DNA from: Streptomyces pinistramenti | GTDB lineage: Bacteria; Actinomycetota; Actinomycetes; Streptomycetales; Streptomycetaceae | Reading direction: 5' to 3' | DNA: 64,000 bases | NCBI RefSeq assembly: GCF_020564935.1 | Contig: NZ_JAJCXB010000043.1 | Location: 1 to 64,000 of the forward strand | Part shown: in pieces, positions 8,665 through 18,141 of the stretch | How the letters are laid out: every line of letters starts with the position of its first letter | Position numbering within the stretch: position 1 is the stretch's first letter | Translations under genes and position numbers: made by a program | The notes under the pieces: generated by a model | What the model saw: the letters and a program-made list of their open reading frames with translations, nothing else | Databases searched by the model: none | Told to the model about the DNA's origin: nothing

Positions 8665-8684
8665 CCCCTGGAGGAGGAAGCACC

Positions 8685-10244
8685 ATGACGGACAACTCCG
8701 CACCGCCCCCCGGCTTCTGGGCGCAGGCCGCGGCCGACCCGGACCGCACCGTGCTGATCGCCCCGGACGGCGAGGAGTGGACCGCGGGACGGCTGCACGC
8801 CGCGAGCAACCAGCTGGTCCACGGACTGCGCGCGGCGGGCCTGGAACGCGGCGACGCCTTCGCCGCCGTCCTGCCCAACGGCGTCGAGTTCTTCACCGCC
8901 TACCTCGCCGCCTCCCAAGCCGGCCTCTACCTCGTGCCCGTCAACCACCACCTCGTCGGCCCGGAGATCGCCTGGATCGTCGCCGACTCCGGCGCCAAGG
9001 TGCTGATCGCCCACGAACGGTTCGCCGAAGCGGCCAGGTTCGCCGCCGACGAGGCCGAGCTGCCGACCACCCACCGTTACGCCGTCGGGCACGTCGAGGG
9101 ATTCCGGCCGTACCGCCAACTCCTGGACGGACAGCAGCCCGCGCCCCCGGAGGAGCGCACCCTCGGCTGGGTCATGAACTACACATCCGGCACCACCGGA
9201 CGCCCCCGGGGCATCCGCCGTCCGCTGCCCGGAATCCGGCCCGAGGAATCCCACCTCGGCGGCTTCCTCGGGATCTTCGGCATTCGGCCCTTCGACGGCA
9301 ACGTCCACCTGGTCTGCTCGCCGCTCTACCACACCGCCGTGCTCCAATTCGCCGGCGCCTCCCTGCACATCGGGCACCGGCTGGTCCTGATGGACCGCTG
9401 GACGCCCCAGGAGATGCTCCGCCTGATCGACGCGCACCGGTGCACCCACACCCACATGGTCCCCACCCAGTTCCACCGGCTGCTCGCCCTCCCCCAGGAG
9501 ACCCGCGCGGGCTACGACGTGACCTCCATGCGGCACGCCATCCACGGGGCGGCGCCCTGCCCCGGCCACGTGAAGCGCGCCATGATCGACTGGTGGGGCG
9601 ACTGCGTCGAGGAGTACTACGCGGCGAGCGAGGGCGGCGGCGCCTTCGCGACCGCAGCCGACTGGCTCCGCAAGCCCGGCACGGTCGGCAGAGCCTGGCC
9701 GATCAGCGAACTGGCCGTCTTCGACGACGAAGGAAACCGGCTGCCCGCGGGCGAACTCGGCACCGTCTACATGAAGATGAGCACCGGCGGCTTCAGCTAC
9801 CACAAGGACGAGGGAAAGACCCGCAGGAACCGGATCGGCGACTTCTTCACCGTCGGCGACCTCGGCCTGCTCGACGAGGACGGCTACCTCTTCCTCCGCG
9901 ACCGCAAGATCGACATGATCATCTCAGGCGGGGTCAACATCTACCCGGCCGAGATCGAGTCCGCACTGCTCGGCCACCCCGCCGTCGCCGACGCCGCCGT
10001 CTTCGGCATCCCGCACGACGACTGGGGCGAGGAGGTCAAGGCCGTCGTCGAGGCCGCCGAAGGACACCGCGCCGGCCCCGAACTCGCCGCGGAACTCCTC
10101 GTGTTCTGCGCCGAGCAGCTGGCCGGCTACAAACGCCCCAAAACCGTCGACTTCATCGCCGCCATGCCCCGCGACCCCAACGGCAAGCTCTACAAGCGAC
10201 GGCTGCGCGCACCGTACTGGGAGGGCCGCGAGCGCGCGGTGTAG
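8685..10244 (+). CDS. Acyl-CoA synthetase (FadD-type)
   Basis: 519 aa AMP-forming ligase of the ANL superfamily. The P-loop MNYTSGTTGRPRG is near residue 165, the A5 region YYAASEG near 305, and the hinge/A8 region with IISGGVNIYPAEIE near 410. The catalytic Lys is in DPNGKLYKRRL near the end. It activates a carboxylic acid to its CoA thioester; relatives act on fatty or steroid side-chain acids. GGAGGAGGAAG precedes the ATG. It is preceded by the nitronate monooxygenase and followed by a second ligase with its own promoter. Confidence 0.9.
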   Translation: MTDNSAPPPGFWAQAAADPDRTVLIAPDGEEWTAGRLHAASNQLVHGLRAAGLERGDAFAAVLPNGVEFFTAYLAASQAGLYLVPVNHHLVGPEIAWIVADSGAKVLIAHERFAEAARFAADEAELPTTHRYAVGHVEGFRPYRQLLDGQQPAPPEERTLGWVMNYTSGTTGRPRGIRRPLPGIRPEESHLGGFLGIFGIRPFDGNVHLVCSPLYHTAVLQFAGASLHIGHRLVLMDRWTPQEMLRLIDAHRCTHTHMVPTQFHRLLALPQETRAGYDVTSMRHAIHGAAPCPGHVKRAMIDWWGDCVEEYYAASEGGGAFATAADWLRKPGTVGRAWPISELAVFDDEGNRLPAGELGTVYMKMSTGGFSYHKDEGKTRRNRIGDFFTVGDLGLLDEDGYLFLRDRKIDMIISGGVNIYPAEIESALLGHPAVADAAVFGIPHDDWGEEVKAVVEAAEGHRAGPELAAELLVFCAEQLAGYKRPKTVDFIAAMPRDPNGKLYKRRLRAPYWEGRERAV

Positions 10245-10272
10245 CCGCCCCGGCCGCTCCGCACCGACCGCT

Positions 10273-10320
10273 CCGTGCCGGTGCCTTGACCCGGCACGGG
10301 GCGCGTCCGAGGATCGCGCC
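10273..10320 (+). promoter_or_regulatory. Leaderless promoter with dyad over the -35
   Basis: TTGACC (10286-10291), a 17-bp spacer and GAGGAT (10309-10314) lie 6 nt before the ATG at 10321, a layout expected for a leaderless transcript. A perfect 9-bp inverted repeat, CCGTGCCGG (10273-10281) and CCGGCACGG (10291-10299), brackets the -35. It could be an operator or the terminator of the preceding gene; the overlap with the promoter favours an operator. Confidence 0.5.
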
Positions 10321-11892
10321 ATGACGCAAGCGCGGAGCAATACGGTCGACGGAGTGCTGCGGCGCAGCGCGCGACGGGTGCCGGGACGGACGGCGGTGCG
10401 CTACGCCGAGCGGGCCTGGACCTACCGGGAGCTGGACGCCGCGGTGACCGCGGCGGCGCGGGTACTGCGCGGCGCCGGACTCGCCACGGGCGACCGGGTC
10501 GCCGCCTACGGACACAACTCCGACGCCTACCTCATCGGCTTCCTGGCCTGCGCCCGCGCCGGCCTGGTCCACGTACCGGTCAACCACGCCCTCACCGGCG
10601 ACGACCTGCACTATCTCCTCGACCAGTCCGGCAGCGCCCTGGTCCTGACCGACCCGGAACTGGCGCACCGCCTGCCGCCGTCCCGCCCCGCCATGCCGCT
10701 GCGCGACGCGCCCGACGGCCTGCTGGAACGGCTCCGCGCGGAGCCGGCGGCGGACGGGGCGCGGGCCGACGAGCCCGCCGACGAGCCCGCCGGTGTGCCC
10801 GACGACGCGCTCGTCCAGCTCCTCTACACCTCGGGAACCACCGCACTCCCCAAGGGCGCGATGATGACGCACCGCGCGCTGGTCCACGAGTACACCAGCG
10901 CCGTCGTCGCCCTGGACCTCAAGGAGACCGACCGGCCGCTGCACGCCCTGCCCCTGTACCACTCCGCGCAACTGCACGCCTTCCTGCTGCCCTACCTGGC
11001 GGTGGGCGCGGAGAACACCATCGTGGCCGGGCCCGACCCGCGGCAGATCTTCGACCTGGTGGAGGCGGGCCGGGTCGACAGCCTCTTCGCGCCGCCGACC
11101 GTATGGATCACGCTGGCGAACCACCCGGAGTTCCCCGCCCGTGACCTCGGCGCGCTGCGCAAGGCGTACTACGGCGCCTCGATCATGCCGGTGCCGGTCC
11201 TGGAGCGGCTGCGGGCCCGCCTGCCGCAGCTCGCCTTCCGCAACTGCTTCGGGCAGAGCGAGATCGGCCCGCTGGCCACCGTCCTGGGCCCCGCGGAGCA
11301 CGAGGGCCGGATGGATTCCTGCGGGCGCCCGGTGCTGTTCGTGGAGGCGCGGGTGGTGGACGAGACGGGCGCCGAGGTGCCCGACGGCGAGCGCGGCGAG
11401 ATCGTCTACCGCTCTCCCCAGCTGTGCACCGGCTACTGGGACAAGCCGCAGGAGACCGCCGAGGCATTCCGGAACGGCTGGTTCCACTCCGGCGACCTGG
11501 CGGTGCGCGACGCCGAGGGCTATTTCACCGTCGTCGACCGGGTCAAGGACGTCATCAACTCCGGCGGCGTGCTGGTCGCCTCGCGCCAGGTGGAGGACGT
11601 GCTGTACGCGCACCCGGAGGTGGCGGAGGTCGCGGTCATCGGGCTCCCCGACTCCCGCTGGATCGAGGCGGTGACCGCCGTCGTCGTACGGCGCACACCG
11701 GCCGCGGACGGTGCGGGGGACGGCCCGGAGGCGGGCGGTCCGGTGGGGGAGCGGGAGCTGATCGACGCCGTGCGGGCCCGGCTCGCGGCCTTCAAGACAC
11801 CCAAACGGGTCCTGTTCGTGGACGCACTGCCGCGCAACGCCAGCGGCAAGGTTCTCAAGCGCGAGCTGCGCGCCCGCTTCGCCGACGGCTGA
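10321..11892 (+). CDS. Acyl-CoA synthetase (FadD-type)
   Basis: 523 aa ANL ligase distinct from its neighbour. Motifs are LLYTSGTTALPKG near residue 172, NCFGQSEIGPLA near 305, INSGGVLVASRQVED near 415 and the catalytic Lys in NASGKVLKREL near 513. It probably makes CoA esters of medium or long-chain acids. A duplicated acidic stretch (DEPADEPAG) occurs in a linker near residue 150. It appears to be transcribed from its own leaderless promoter. Confidence 0.9.
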   Translation: MTQARSNTVDGVLRRSARRVPGRTAVRYAERAWTYRELDAAVTAAARVLRGAGLATGDRVAAYGHNSDAYLIGFLACARAGLVHVPVNHALTGDDLHYLLDQSGSALVLTDPELAHRLPPSRPAMPLRDAPDGLLERLRAEPAADGARADEPADEPAGVPDDALVQLLYTSGTTALPKGAMMTHRALVHEYTSAVVALDLKETDRPLHALPLYHSAQLHAFLLPYLAVGAENTIVAGPDPRQIFDLVEAGRVDSLFAPPTVWITLANHPEFPARDLGALRKAYYGASIMPVPVLERLRARLPQLAFRNCFGQSEIGPLATVLGPAEHEGRMDSCGRPVLFVEARVVDETGAEVPDGERGEIVYRSPQLCTGYWDKPQETAEAFRNGWFHSGDLAVRDAEGYFTVVDRVKDVINSGGVLVASRQVEDVLYAHPEVAEVAVIGLPDSRWIEAVTAVVVRRTPAADGAGDGPEAGGPVGERELIDAVRARLAAFKTPKRVLFVDALPRNASGKVLKRELRARFADG

Positions 11893-12171
11893 GCCTCCGG
11901 GGAGCCCGGGGGCCGGCGGTGCGGGGCCGTGCCGTCCGGACAGCCGCGGGTGCCGGATGTACGGAGAGCGACTGTCAGTGCCCCCTGGCATGCTGAGAAA
12001 TGGCCGGAACCCGTGCTGACGATAACTCTCCGTCGCCGTCAGTCGAGTCGCAGCCGCACCACCGTTCACAGCTCTTCGCGGGACCGGCCGGCACCACCCC
12101 GGCCCCGTACGGCTCGGCGCATCACGCAGCGCGCGCACCCGCGCAGGACGAAGGACACCGGAGGACCACCC

Positions 12172-12966
12172 ATGCTGACCACCGACTACGTACCGGGCTC
12201 ACCGAACTGGCTCGACCTCGGCGCCCCCGACACCGACGCCGCGGCCGCCTTCTACTCCGCCGTCCTCGGCTGGACCTTCCGGTCGGCGGGCCCGGACGCC
12301 GGCGGCTACGGCTTCTTCCAGCGGGGCGGCAGGACGGTCGGTGGCCTCGGCCCGCTGACGGAGACCGGTGCGTCCGCCGCCTGGACGGTGTACTTCCACA
12401 CCCCGGACGCCGATGCCACCCGCGAGCGCGTCGAGCAGGCCGGCGGCTCGGTCCGCGTCCCGCCGCAAGACGTCTTCACCGCCGGCCGGATGGCGGCCTT
12501 CACGGACCCCGCAGGCGCCGACTTCGGTGTCTGGCAGCCCGGCGACGTCCCGGGCCTGGAGACGGTGTCGGAGCCCAACTCGCTGTGCTGGACGGAGCTT
12601 TACACCACCGACGCCGCCGTGGCGAAGTCCTTCTACCGCTCGGTGTTCTCCTGGGAGGCCCAGGACATGCCGATGGACGGCGGCATCGTCTACAGCGTCG
12701 TGTCCTCACCCGGCGGCGGCAAGGGCGAGGACACCGGTCAGGGCGGCATCATGCAGCTGCCCCAGGAGAACCTGGACGCAGGATCGACACCCGAGTGGCA
12801 CCCGTACTTCGGCGTCACCGACTGCGACGCCGTCTTCGCCGTGGCCACCGCGAACGGCGCGGACGTCCTGATGCCGCCCACCGATGTCCCCGGCGTCGGC
12901 CGGCTCGCCGCACTCAAGGACCCCGCGGGAGCCCCGTTCTCCCTGATCACGGGCGAGCCGTCATGA
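12172..12966 (+). CDS. Two-domain VOC (glyoxalase/bleomycin-resistance fold) protein
   Basis: 264 aa from an ATG with ACCGGAGGA 7 nt upstream. It contains two tandem vicinal-oxygen-chelate modules, residues ~8-125 and ~135-262, each starting with a W/T-E-L/D-L-x-T/A-x-D pattern and each containing FYS/R and a DPAGA segment. Tandem VOC proteins of this type are common in Streptomyces; the substrate is unknown, and glyoxalase, dioxygenase or drug-binding functions are possible. The ~280 bp upstream contains no recognisable gene or clear promoter. Confidence 0.88.
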   Translation: MLTTDYVPGSPNWLDLGAPDTDAAAAFYSAVLGWTFRSAGPDAGGYGFFQRGGRTVGGLGPLTETGASAAWTVYFHTPDADATRERVEQAGGSVRVPPQDVFTAGRMAAFTDPAGADFGVWQPGDVPGLETVSEPNSLCWTELYTTDAAVAKSFYRSVFSWEAQDMPMDGGIVYSVVSSPGGGKGEDTGQGGIMQLPQENLDAGSTPEWHPYFGVTDCDAVFAVATANGADVLMPPTDVPGVGRLAALKDPAGAPFSLITGEPS

Positions 12967-13097
12967 CGTGAGCGGGACCGGACGAGCCGGCGCCTCGGCG
13001 GCCACCGGCCGTTCCGCGGCGGACAGGAGCCGGGGGATCAGCCCACGGCGAACGGGCCAGAGGCGTGGCGCCGACGGCTCACGGGTACGCCGAGCCC

Positions 13098-13796
13098 ATG
13101 AGTGACGTACGGAAGGTGCAGGTCGGCGACGTGCGGCTGGCATACCGGGTGTGGGGCGACGAAGCGGCGCCCCCGGCCGTGCTGCTGCACTGCCTGGGGG
13201 AGGACGGCGAGGACTGGCGCGGCGTGGTCGGGCGGCTGGCAGGCACCCACCGCGTCTACGCACCCGACCAGCGCGGCCACGGCGACAGTGACTGGCCGGG
13301 CGAGTACGGCTTCGCCCGCTGGCGGGACGACGCGATCGGCTTCCTGGCGGCGCTCGGCCTGGAGCGGGTGACGCTGATCGGCCACTCGCTGGGCGCGGTC
13401 GCCGCGCTGCTGCTGGCTTCCGGCCGGCCCGAACTGGTGGAACGGCTCGTCCTGGAGGAAGCCGCGCCCCCGCTGCCCGCCGATCCGCCGCAGGACGTTC
13501 CCGAGCCGCCGCCGGGACCGGCGTCCTTCGACTGGCGCGCCAAGGCCGCGGTGGTGGCGGAGCGCAACACCCCCGACCCGCTGTGGTGGGAGGGCCTGGC
13601 GCGGATCACCGCTCCCACACTGGTCATCGGTGGCGGCCCGGCCAGCCACATCCCGCAGCACCAACTGGCCGCCATGGCCGCACGGATCCCCGACGCCAGG
13701 CTGGTGACCGTGGCGGGCGCGGGCCACCTCGTCCACGCAGAGCGCCCGCACGAATTCCTCGACGCGGTCGTCCCGTTCCTGGGCCCGGGAAGATAG
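13098..13796 (+). CDS. Alpha/beta hydrolase
   Basis: 232 aa from the ATG at 13098, which directly precedes the conserved first strand; an upstream in-frame ATG adds eleven unrelated residues. Catalytic features are HCLGEDGEDW (oxyanion), GHSLGA with nucleophile S97, and AGHLVHAERP with the catalytic His. It has the general esterase/lactonase fold and no signal peptide. The substrate cannot be assigned. It is convergent with a methyltransferase gene 20 bp away. Confidence 0.87.
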   Translation: MSDVRKVQVGDVRLAYRVWGDEAAPPAVLLHCLGEDGEDWRGVVGRLAGTHRVYAPDQRGHGDSDWPGEYGFARWRDDAIGFLAALGLERVTLIGHSLGAVAALLLASGRPELVERLVLEEAAPPLPADPPQDVPEPPPGPASFDWRAKAAVVAERNTPDPLWWEGLARITAPTLVIGGGPASHIPQHQLAAMAARIPDARLVTVAGAGHLVHAERPHEFLDAVVPFLGPGR

Positions 13797-13816
13797 GAGC
13801 ACCCGCCCGCCCGGTC

Positions 13817-14683
13817 TCACTCCGGCCGGGTCGCGCTGCCGAGCAGGGCCACGGCCGGGAGCGCCACGAAGCCGTCGCCGACCGCGTGGGCGGCCACCTT
13901 GCGGTCGTACGTCCGGCGTACGGCCGCCAGGGAAGCGGGATCGAGCCGGGAGACGACGGTACCGGTCAGCGGGGTGCCGGTGGTGACGTCGGACCACCAC
14001 CGGTCGGGGTCGACGCGGTGCAGCAGGCGGAGGGTATCCACGTCGGCCGACGCGAAACCGGCGTCGGCCAGCAGCCGGTAGAAGGCCGTGGGCAGGTCCG
14101 GGGCCGTGGAGTCGGCCAGGAACGGGCCGGACAGCGGCACCCCGTCCGGGTAGGGCACCCCGGACTCGGCGACGGACTCGCCGAACAGCGCCAGCGCCCG
14201 CATCGCCTCCTTCTCCCAGCAGGTCAGCGCCAGCCGCCCGCCCGGGGCCAGGACCCGGCGGATCTCCGCGAGCCCGGCGGCCGGATCGCCCAGGTGGTTG
14301 ATGACGAAATTGCCGACCAGTGCGGTGAACTGCCCGTCGGGGAAGGGGAGTTCGTCGAGCAGGGCGGTCCTGACGTCGAGGCCGGGATGGGTGCGGGACG
14401 CGAGGGCGGCCATTTCGGGCGAGGCGTCCACCGCGGTCACCTCCGCGCCCCGCCGCAGGGCCGCGGCGGACACCGTTCCCGGCCCGCAGCCCACGTCCAG
14501 GACACGCGTGCCCGTGCCGACCCCCGCGGCGTCCAGCAGCGGTTCGACGAAGCGGGCGGCCAGGCGCCCGAATCCGTCGCGGTAGGCGTCGGAACGGCCG
14601 CTCCAGCCGGCCCGCTCGAAACGGTCGAACGATTCCGCGTCCCAGGTCACGGCGGGCCCTGCCTCTCGTAGCTGATCTCCCAT
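13817..14683 (-). CDS. Class I SAM-dependent methyltransferase
   Basis: 288 aa from the ATG at 14683; an alternative ATG lies eight codons upstream. The SAM-binding motif I VLDVGCGPGTVS is near residue 60, the acidic motif II (VDASPEM) follows, and a motif resembling LVGNFVINHL is near 115. It is a Methyltransf_11/25 type small-molecule methyltransferase. Nothing nearby identifies a substrate. Its start is divergent from the chorismate mutase gene. Confidence 0.86.
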   Translation of the reverse strand: MGDQLREAGPAVTWDAESFDRFERAGWSGRSDAYRDGFGRLAARFVEPLLDAAGVGTGTRVLDVGCGPGTVSAAALRRGAEVTAVDASPEMAALASRTHPGLDVRTALLDELPFPDGQFTALVGNFVINHLGDPAAGLAEIRRVLAPGGRLALTCWEKEAMRALALFGESVAESGVPYPDGVPLSGPFLADSTAPDLPTAFYRLLADAGFASADVDTLRLLHRVDPDRWWSDVTTGTPLTGTVVSRLDPASLAAVRRTYDRKVAAHAVGDGFVALPAVALLGSATRPE

Positions 14684-14787
14684 GGTGCCAGAGGCGGTTG
14701 GCGCCACGGGGCGAGTGGACCCGGGGCCGCATGGCCGGTTCTGCGGGTACGGTCGGGCGGAGAAATCCGGTTCGAGAAGGGCTGATC

Positions 14788-15417
14788 GTGCACCTGACCA
14801 CTTTGCCGCGCCGCCTGCTGGCCGCCGGCGCCGCAGCCACCGTCCTGTTCACCGTGACGGGCGCCGCGACCGGCACCGCGGCGGCCGCGTCACCAGCCCC
14901 GGCGGCCCACCGGGCACCCGCCGCGCACTCCTCCTACGCCGCGCTGCGGCCGCTCGCCGCGCTGTCGGCCGAGCGGGACGCGGTCGGCGATCTGGTGGCC
15001 GCCGCCAAGTGGGGTACCGGCGGGCCGATCGACGATCCGGCCCGTGAGCAGCAGGTCCTGGACGCGGTGGCGGCGCAGGCGCGGCAGTGGGGCGCGGACC
15101 CCGCGGCCACGAAGCGGATCTTCCGGGACCAGATCGAGGCGAGCAAGGTCATCCAGCGGGAGCTGCACCGCCGGTGGACGGCCGATCCCGCGCAGGTGCC
15201 GACCGAGCGCCCGGACCTGAACGAGGTCCGCGAGAAGATCAACCGCATCAACACCGGCCTGGTGCGGGCCATCGCCGCATCGGACACCGCGCGCTCCGCG
15301 CCGTACTGCCCGGTGGTGCTGGGCGCGGCAGCCGGACAGGTGCAGCACGCGCAGCGGCTCGACGCGCTGCACACCGCCGCGCTGGCCCGTGCCCTGCGGT
15401 CGGTGTGCGGCGGCTGA
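14788..15417 (+). CDS. Secreted chorismate mutase (AroQ-gamma)
   Basis: 209 aa from a GTG preceded by GAGAAGGG; the upstream in-frame ATG would place 30 residues before the signal peptide. A hydrophobic export signal spans ~6-35. The mature part has the all-helical AroQ-gamma pattern of the exported Mycobacterium enzyme: an Arg in LSAERD, Lys in AAAKW, Asp and Arg in IDDPAREQ, and Glu in FRDQIEASK. It converts chorismate to prephenate outside the cytoplasm; the purpose of secreted mutases in actinomycetes is unresolved. Two Cys near the C-terminus could form a disulfide. Confidence 0.85.
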   Translation: MHLTTLPRRLLAAGAAATVLFTVTGAATGTAAAASPAPAAHRAPAAHSSYAALRPLAALSAERDAVGDLVAAAKWGTGGPIDDPAREQQVLDAVAAQARQWGADPAATKRIFRDQIEASKVIQRELHRRWTADPAQVPTERPDLNEVREKINRINTGLVRAIAASDTARSAPYCPVVLGAAAGQVQHAQRLDALHTAALARALRSVCGG

Positions 15418-15452
15418 CCGGCCGTAGACGTGGCGGGGATGCCCCCGCCCGC

Positions 15453-17081
15453 TCATCCCTCCCGCGCGCCCGTCGCGACCGCCTTCGCCCAGCGGTAGTC
15501 CGCCTTGCCGCTGGGGGAGCGCTGGATGCGGCGGGTGAGCACGAGGGCGCGCGGGATCTTGTATCCGGCCAGCCGGGTGCGGCAGTGGTCCTGAATGTCC
15601 GTGAGGCCCAACCGCTCGGCACCGTCGCGCAGTTGCACAACGGCGGCGACCCGGCTGCCCCACCGCTCGTCCGGTACGCCGGCCACCAGCGCGTCGTAGA
15701 CGTCGGGATGGGCCTTGAGCGCCTGCTCGACCTCTTCCGGGTAGATCTTCTCGCCGCCGGAGTTGATGCACTGCGAGCCCCGGCCCAGCACGGTGACGAT
15801 GCCGTCCTCGTCAACGGTCGCCATGTCGCCCAGCAGTACCCACCGGTCGCCGTGCGCCTCGAAGAACGTCTCGGCGCTCTTGGCCGGGTCGTTGTAGTAG
15901 CCCAGCGGCACATGGCCGCGCAGCGCGATCCGGCCCACCTCGCCCGCCGCGACCGGCTCGCGCGTCGCCGGATCGACCACAGCCGTACGGGCGTTGACGC
16001 GCAGCCGGAAGCCCTTCTCGGGCCCGGAGTCGTCGGTCGCCGTGCCGTTGAAGCCGGATTCGGACGAGCCGAAGTTGTTGAGCAGCATGGCCTGCGGGAC
16101 CAGTGCGGCGAACTGCGCGCGCACCGTGTCCGAGAGGATCGCGCCCGAACTGCTCACGCTGAACAGGGAGGAGCAGTCGGTGCCCTTGAGCGGCCCGCCC
16201 AGCGCGTCGGCCAGCGGACGCAGCATCGCGTCACCGACCAGCGAGACGCTGGTGACCTTCTCCCGTTCGATGGTGCGCAGCACCTCTTCCGGCACGAACT
16301 TGCGGTGCACGACGACCTTCTGGCCGAAGTGGAAGGCGATGAAGGCGGTGAGGGTGGACGTGCCGTGCATCAGCGGCGGGGCGGGGAAGAAGACGAGCCC
16401 TTCGCCTCCCGCGGCGACCCGTTCGGCGAGTTCTTCGGGCCGTTTCACCGGCTCTGCGGTCGGCGCGCCGCCGCCCATCCCGGAGAAGAACAGGTCTTCG
16501 TGGCGCCACATCACGCCCTTGGGCATCCCGGTGGTGCCGCCGGTGTAGACGATGATCTGGTCGTCCGCGGAGCGCGGGCCGAATCCGCGTTCCGGCGACC
16601 CGTCCGCCTCGGCGGCGGCCAGCGGCACGGGCGCGACGGCCGGTTCCGGCGCGCCTGCCGGCGGTGCGCCGACCCGTACGAGGTGGCGCAGCTTCGGGGC
16701 CCTGGGCAGGGCGGCGGCCACCCGGGCGGTGAACTCCCCGTCGAAGACCAGCCCGGCCAGGTCGGCGTCCCGGTAGAGGTAGGCCAACTCCTCTTCGACA
16801 TACCGGTAGTTGACGTTCACGGGGACGGCACGGATCTTCAGGCAGGCGTAGAGGGCCTGGAGGTACTCGATGCCGTTGTAGAGGTGCAGCCCGACGTGCT
16901 GACCGGGGCCGATGCCGCGTCCGGCGAGGTGGTGGGCGAGGCGGTTGGCGGCGCGGTCCAGCTCGGCGTAGGTCAGCCGGCGTTCCGCTCCGCTGCCCGG
17001 GTGCTCGGCGTACACCAGCGCCTCGCGATCGGGGACCGTGTCGGCGATCGATTCGAAGAGGTCGGCAAGGTTGTACTCCAC
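15453..17081 (-). CDS. Acyl-CoA synthetase, FadD19/FadD17-like
   Basis: 542 aa AMP-forming ligase. The P-loop IIVYTGGTTGMPKG followed at once by VMWRHEDLFF is characteristic of the actinobacterial FadD19/FadD17 group, which activates steroid side-chain acids. NNFGSSESG (~320), INSGGEKIYPEEVE (~440) and the catalytic Lys in SPSGKADYRW (~527) complete the motif set. It is divergent from the crotonase gene with the dyad at 17167-17181 between them. Steroid or other branched long-chain acids are the likely substrates, by family only. Confidence 0.9.
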   Translation of the reverse strand: MEYNLADLFESIADTVPDREALVYAEHPGSGAERRLTYAELDRAANRLAHHLAGRGIGPGQHVGLHLYNGIEYLQALYACLKIRAVPVNVNYRYVEEELAYLYRDADLAGLVFDGEFTARVAAALPRAPKLRHLVRVGAPPAGAPEPAVAPVPLAAAEADGSPERGFGPRSADDQIIVYTGGTTGMPKGVMWRHEDLFFSGMGGGAPTAEPVKRPEELAERVAAGGEGLVFFPAPPLMHGTSTLTAFIAFHFGQKVVVHRKFVPEEVLRTIEREKVTSVSLVGDAMLRPLADALGGPLKGTDCSSLFSVSSSGAILSDTVRAQFAALVPQAMLLNNFGSSESGFNGTATDDSGPEKGFRLRVNARTAVVDPATREPVAAGEVGRIALRGHVPLGYYNDPAKSAETFFEAHGDRWVLLGDMATVDEDGIVTVLGRGSQCINSGGEKIYPEEVEQALKAHPDVYDALVAGVPDERWGSRVAAVVQLRDGAERLGLTDIQDHCRTRLAGYKIPRALVLTRRIQRSPSGKADYRWAKAVATGAREG

Positions 17082-17166
17082 GTCTCCTCCAGACCGTACC
17101 GGGCGTCGGCTCGGCGGCCATTAGAGCGCCGTGCGCAGCGGCAGGGAAGGGGCACGGCGAAGAAAA

Positions 17167-17181
17167 CTGACTACCTGTCAG
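17167..17181. promoter_or_regulatory. CTGAC-N5-GTCAG operator candidate (site B)
   Basis: CTGAC-TACCT-GTCAG, a perfect 5+5+5 dyad, lies in the divergent promoter region of the acyl-CoA synthetase and crotonase genes and is flanked by A-tracts (AAAA before, AAAA after). The same element occurs before the second DUF35 gene and, with one mismatch, before the nitronate monooxygenase. Confidence 0.55.
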
Positions 17182-17245
17182 AAAACTCTTGAAGTCGCCG
17201 TACGCCTACTGCAACCTGTTCTACGTCTGGAGACGGGAGGACGGA

Positions 17246-18046
17246 ATGGGCGGGACGGAACATCTCACCGTGCGGCGCGTCGGCGCGACACTGGTGCTCA
17301 CCCTCAACCGGCCGGAGGCGAAGAACGCACTCTCGCTGCCGATGCTGGTGGGCCTGTACGACGGCTGGATCGCCGCCGACGAGGACGACGCGATCCGCTC
17401 GGTCGTCCTCACCGGCGCCGGCGGAACGTTCTGCGCCGGCATGGACCTCAAGGCCCTCGCGGGCGACGGAATGGCCGGGCAGCACTACCGCGACCGGCTG
17501 CGCGACGACCCCGACCTGCACTGGAAGGCGATGCTGCGCCACCACCGCCCCCGCAAGCCGGTGATCGCCGCCGTCGAGGGGCACTGCGTCGCGGGCGGCA
17601 CCGAAATCCTCCAGGGCACCGACATCCGGGTCGCGGGCGAGAGCGCGACCTTCGGCCTCTACGAAGTGAAACGGGGACTGTTCCCCATCGGCGGCTCCAC
17701 CGTCCGCCTCGCCCGCCAGATCCCGCGCACCCACGCCCTGGAAATGCTGCTCACCGGCCGCCCCTACCCGGCACCCGAGGCCGCACGGATCGGCCTGATC
17801 GGACACGTCGTCCCCGACGGCACCGCCCTGGAGAAGGCCCTGGAGATCGCCGAACGGGTCAACTCCTGCGGCCCGCTCGCCGTCGAGGCCGTCAAGGCGT
17901 CCGTCTACGAGACCGCAGAGATGACCGAGACCGACGGGCTCGCGGCCGAACTCGCCCGCGGCTGGCCGGTTTTCGACACCGCGGACGCCAAGGAGGGCTC
18001 CCGGGCCTTCGCGGAGAAGCGTCCGCCCGTCTTCCGGCGCGCCTGA
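17246..18046 (+). CDS. Enoyl-CoA hydratase/crotonase
   Basis: 266 aa from the ATG at 17246, which has GACGGGAGGACGG immediately upstream; an upstream ATG adds 19 unlikely residues. The crotonase oxyanion-hole segments are GTFCAGMDLKAL (~60) and EGHCVAGGTEILQGTD (~108), and the catalytic acid is probably the Glu in FGLYEVKRGLFP (~137), as in EchA19-like enzymes. It hydrates an enoyl-CoA in beta-oxidation-type chain shortening. It heads a run of same-direction genes with the DUF35 protein and two thiolase-fold proteins. Confidence 0.9.
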   Translation: MGGTEHLTVRRVGATLVLTLNRPEAKNALSLPMLVGLYDGWIAADEDDAIRSVVLTGAGGTFCAGMDLKALAGDGMAGQHYRDRLRDDPDLHWKAMLRHHRPRKPVIAAVEGHCVAGGTEILQGTDIRVAGESATFGLYEVKRGLFPIGGSTVRLARQIPRTHALEMLLTGRPYPAPEAARIGLIGHVVPDGTALEKALEIAERVNSCGPLAVEAVKASVYETAEMTETDGLAAELARGWPVFDTADAKEGSRAFAEKRPPVFRRA

Positions 18047-18141
18047 CCGGGAGCGCCGGTCCTCACGGCCCGGGGGAGCGCACCCTTCCGCGGCGTCCGG
18101 CCCCAGGCGCCACGCCACCGCGCCCCACCCAAGGAGTCCGC

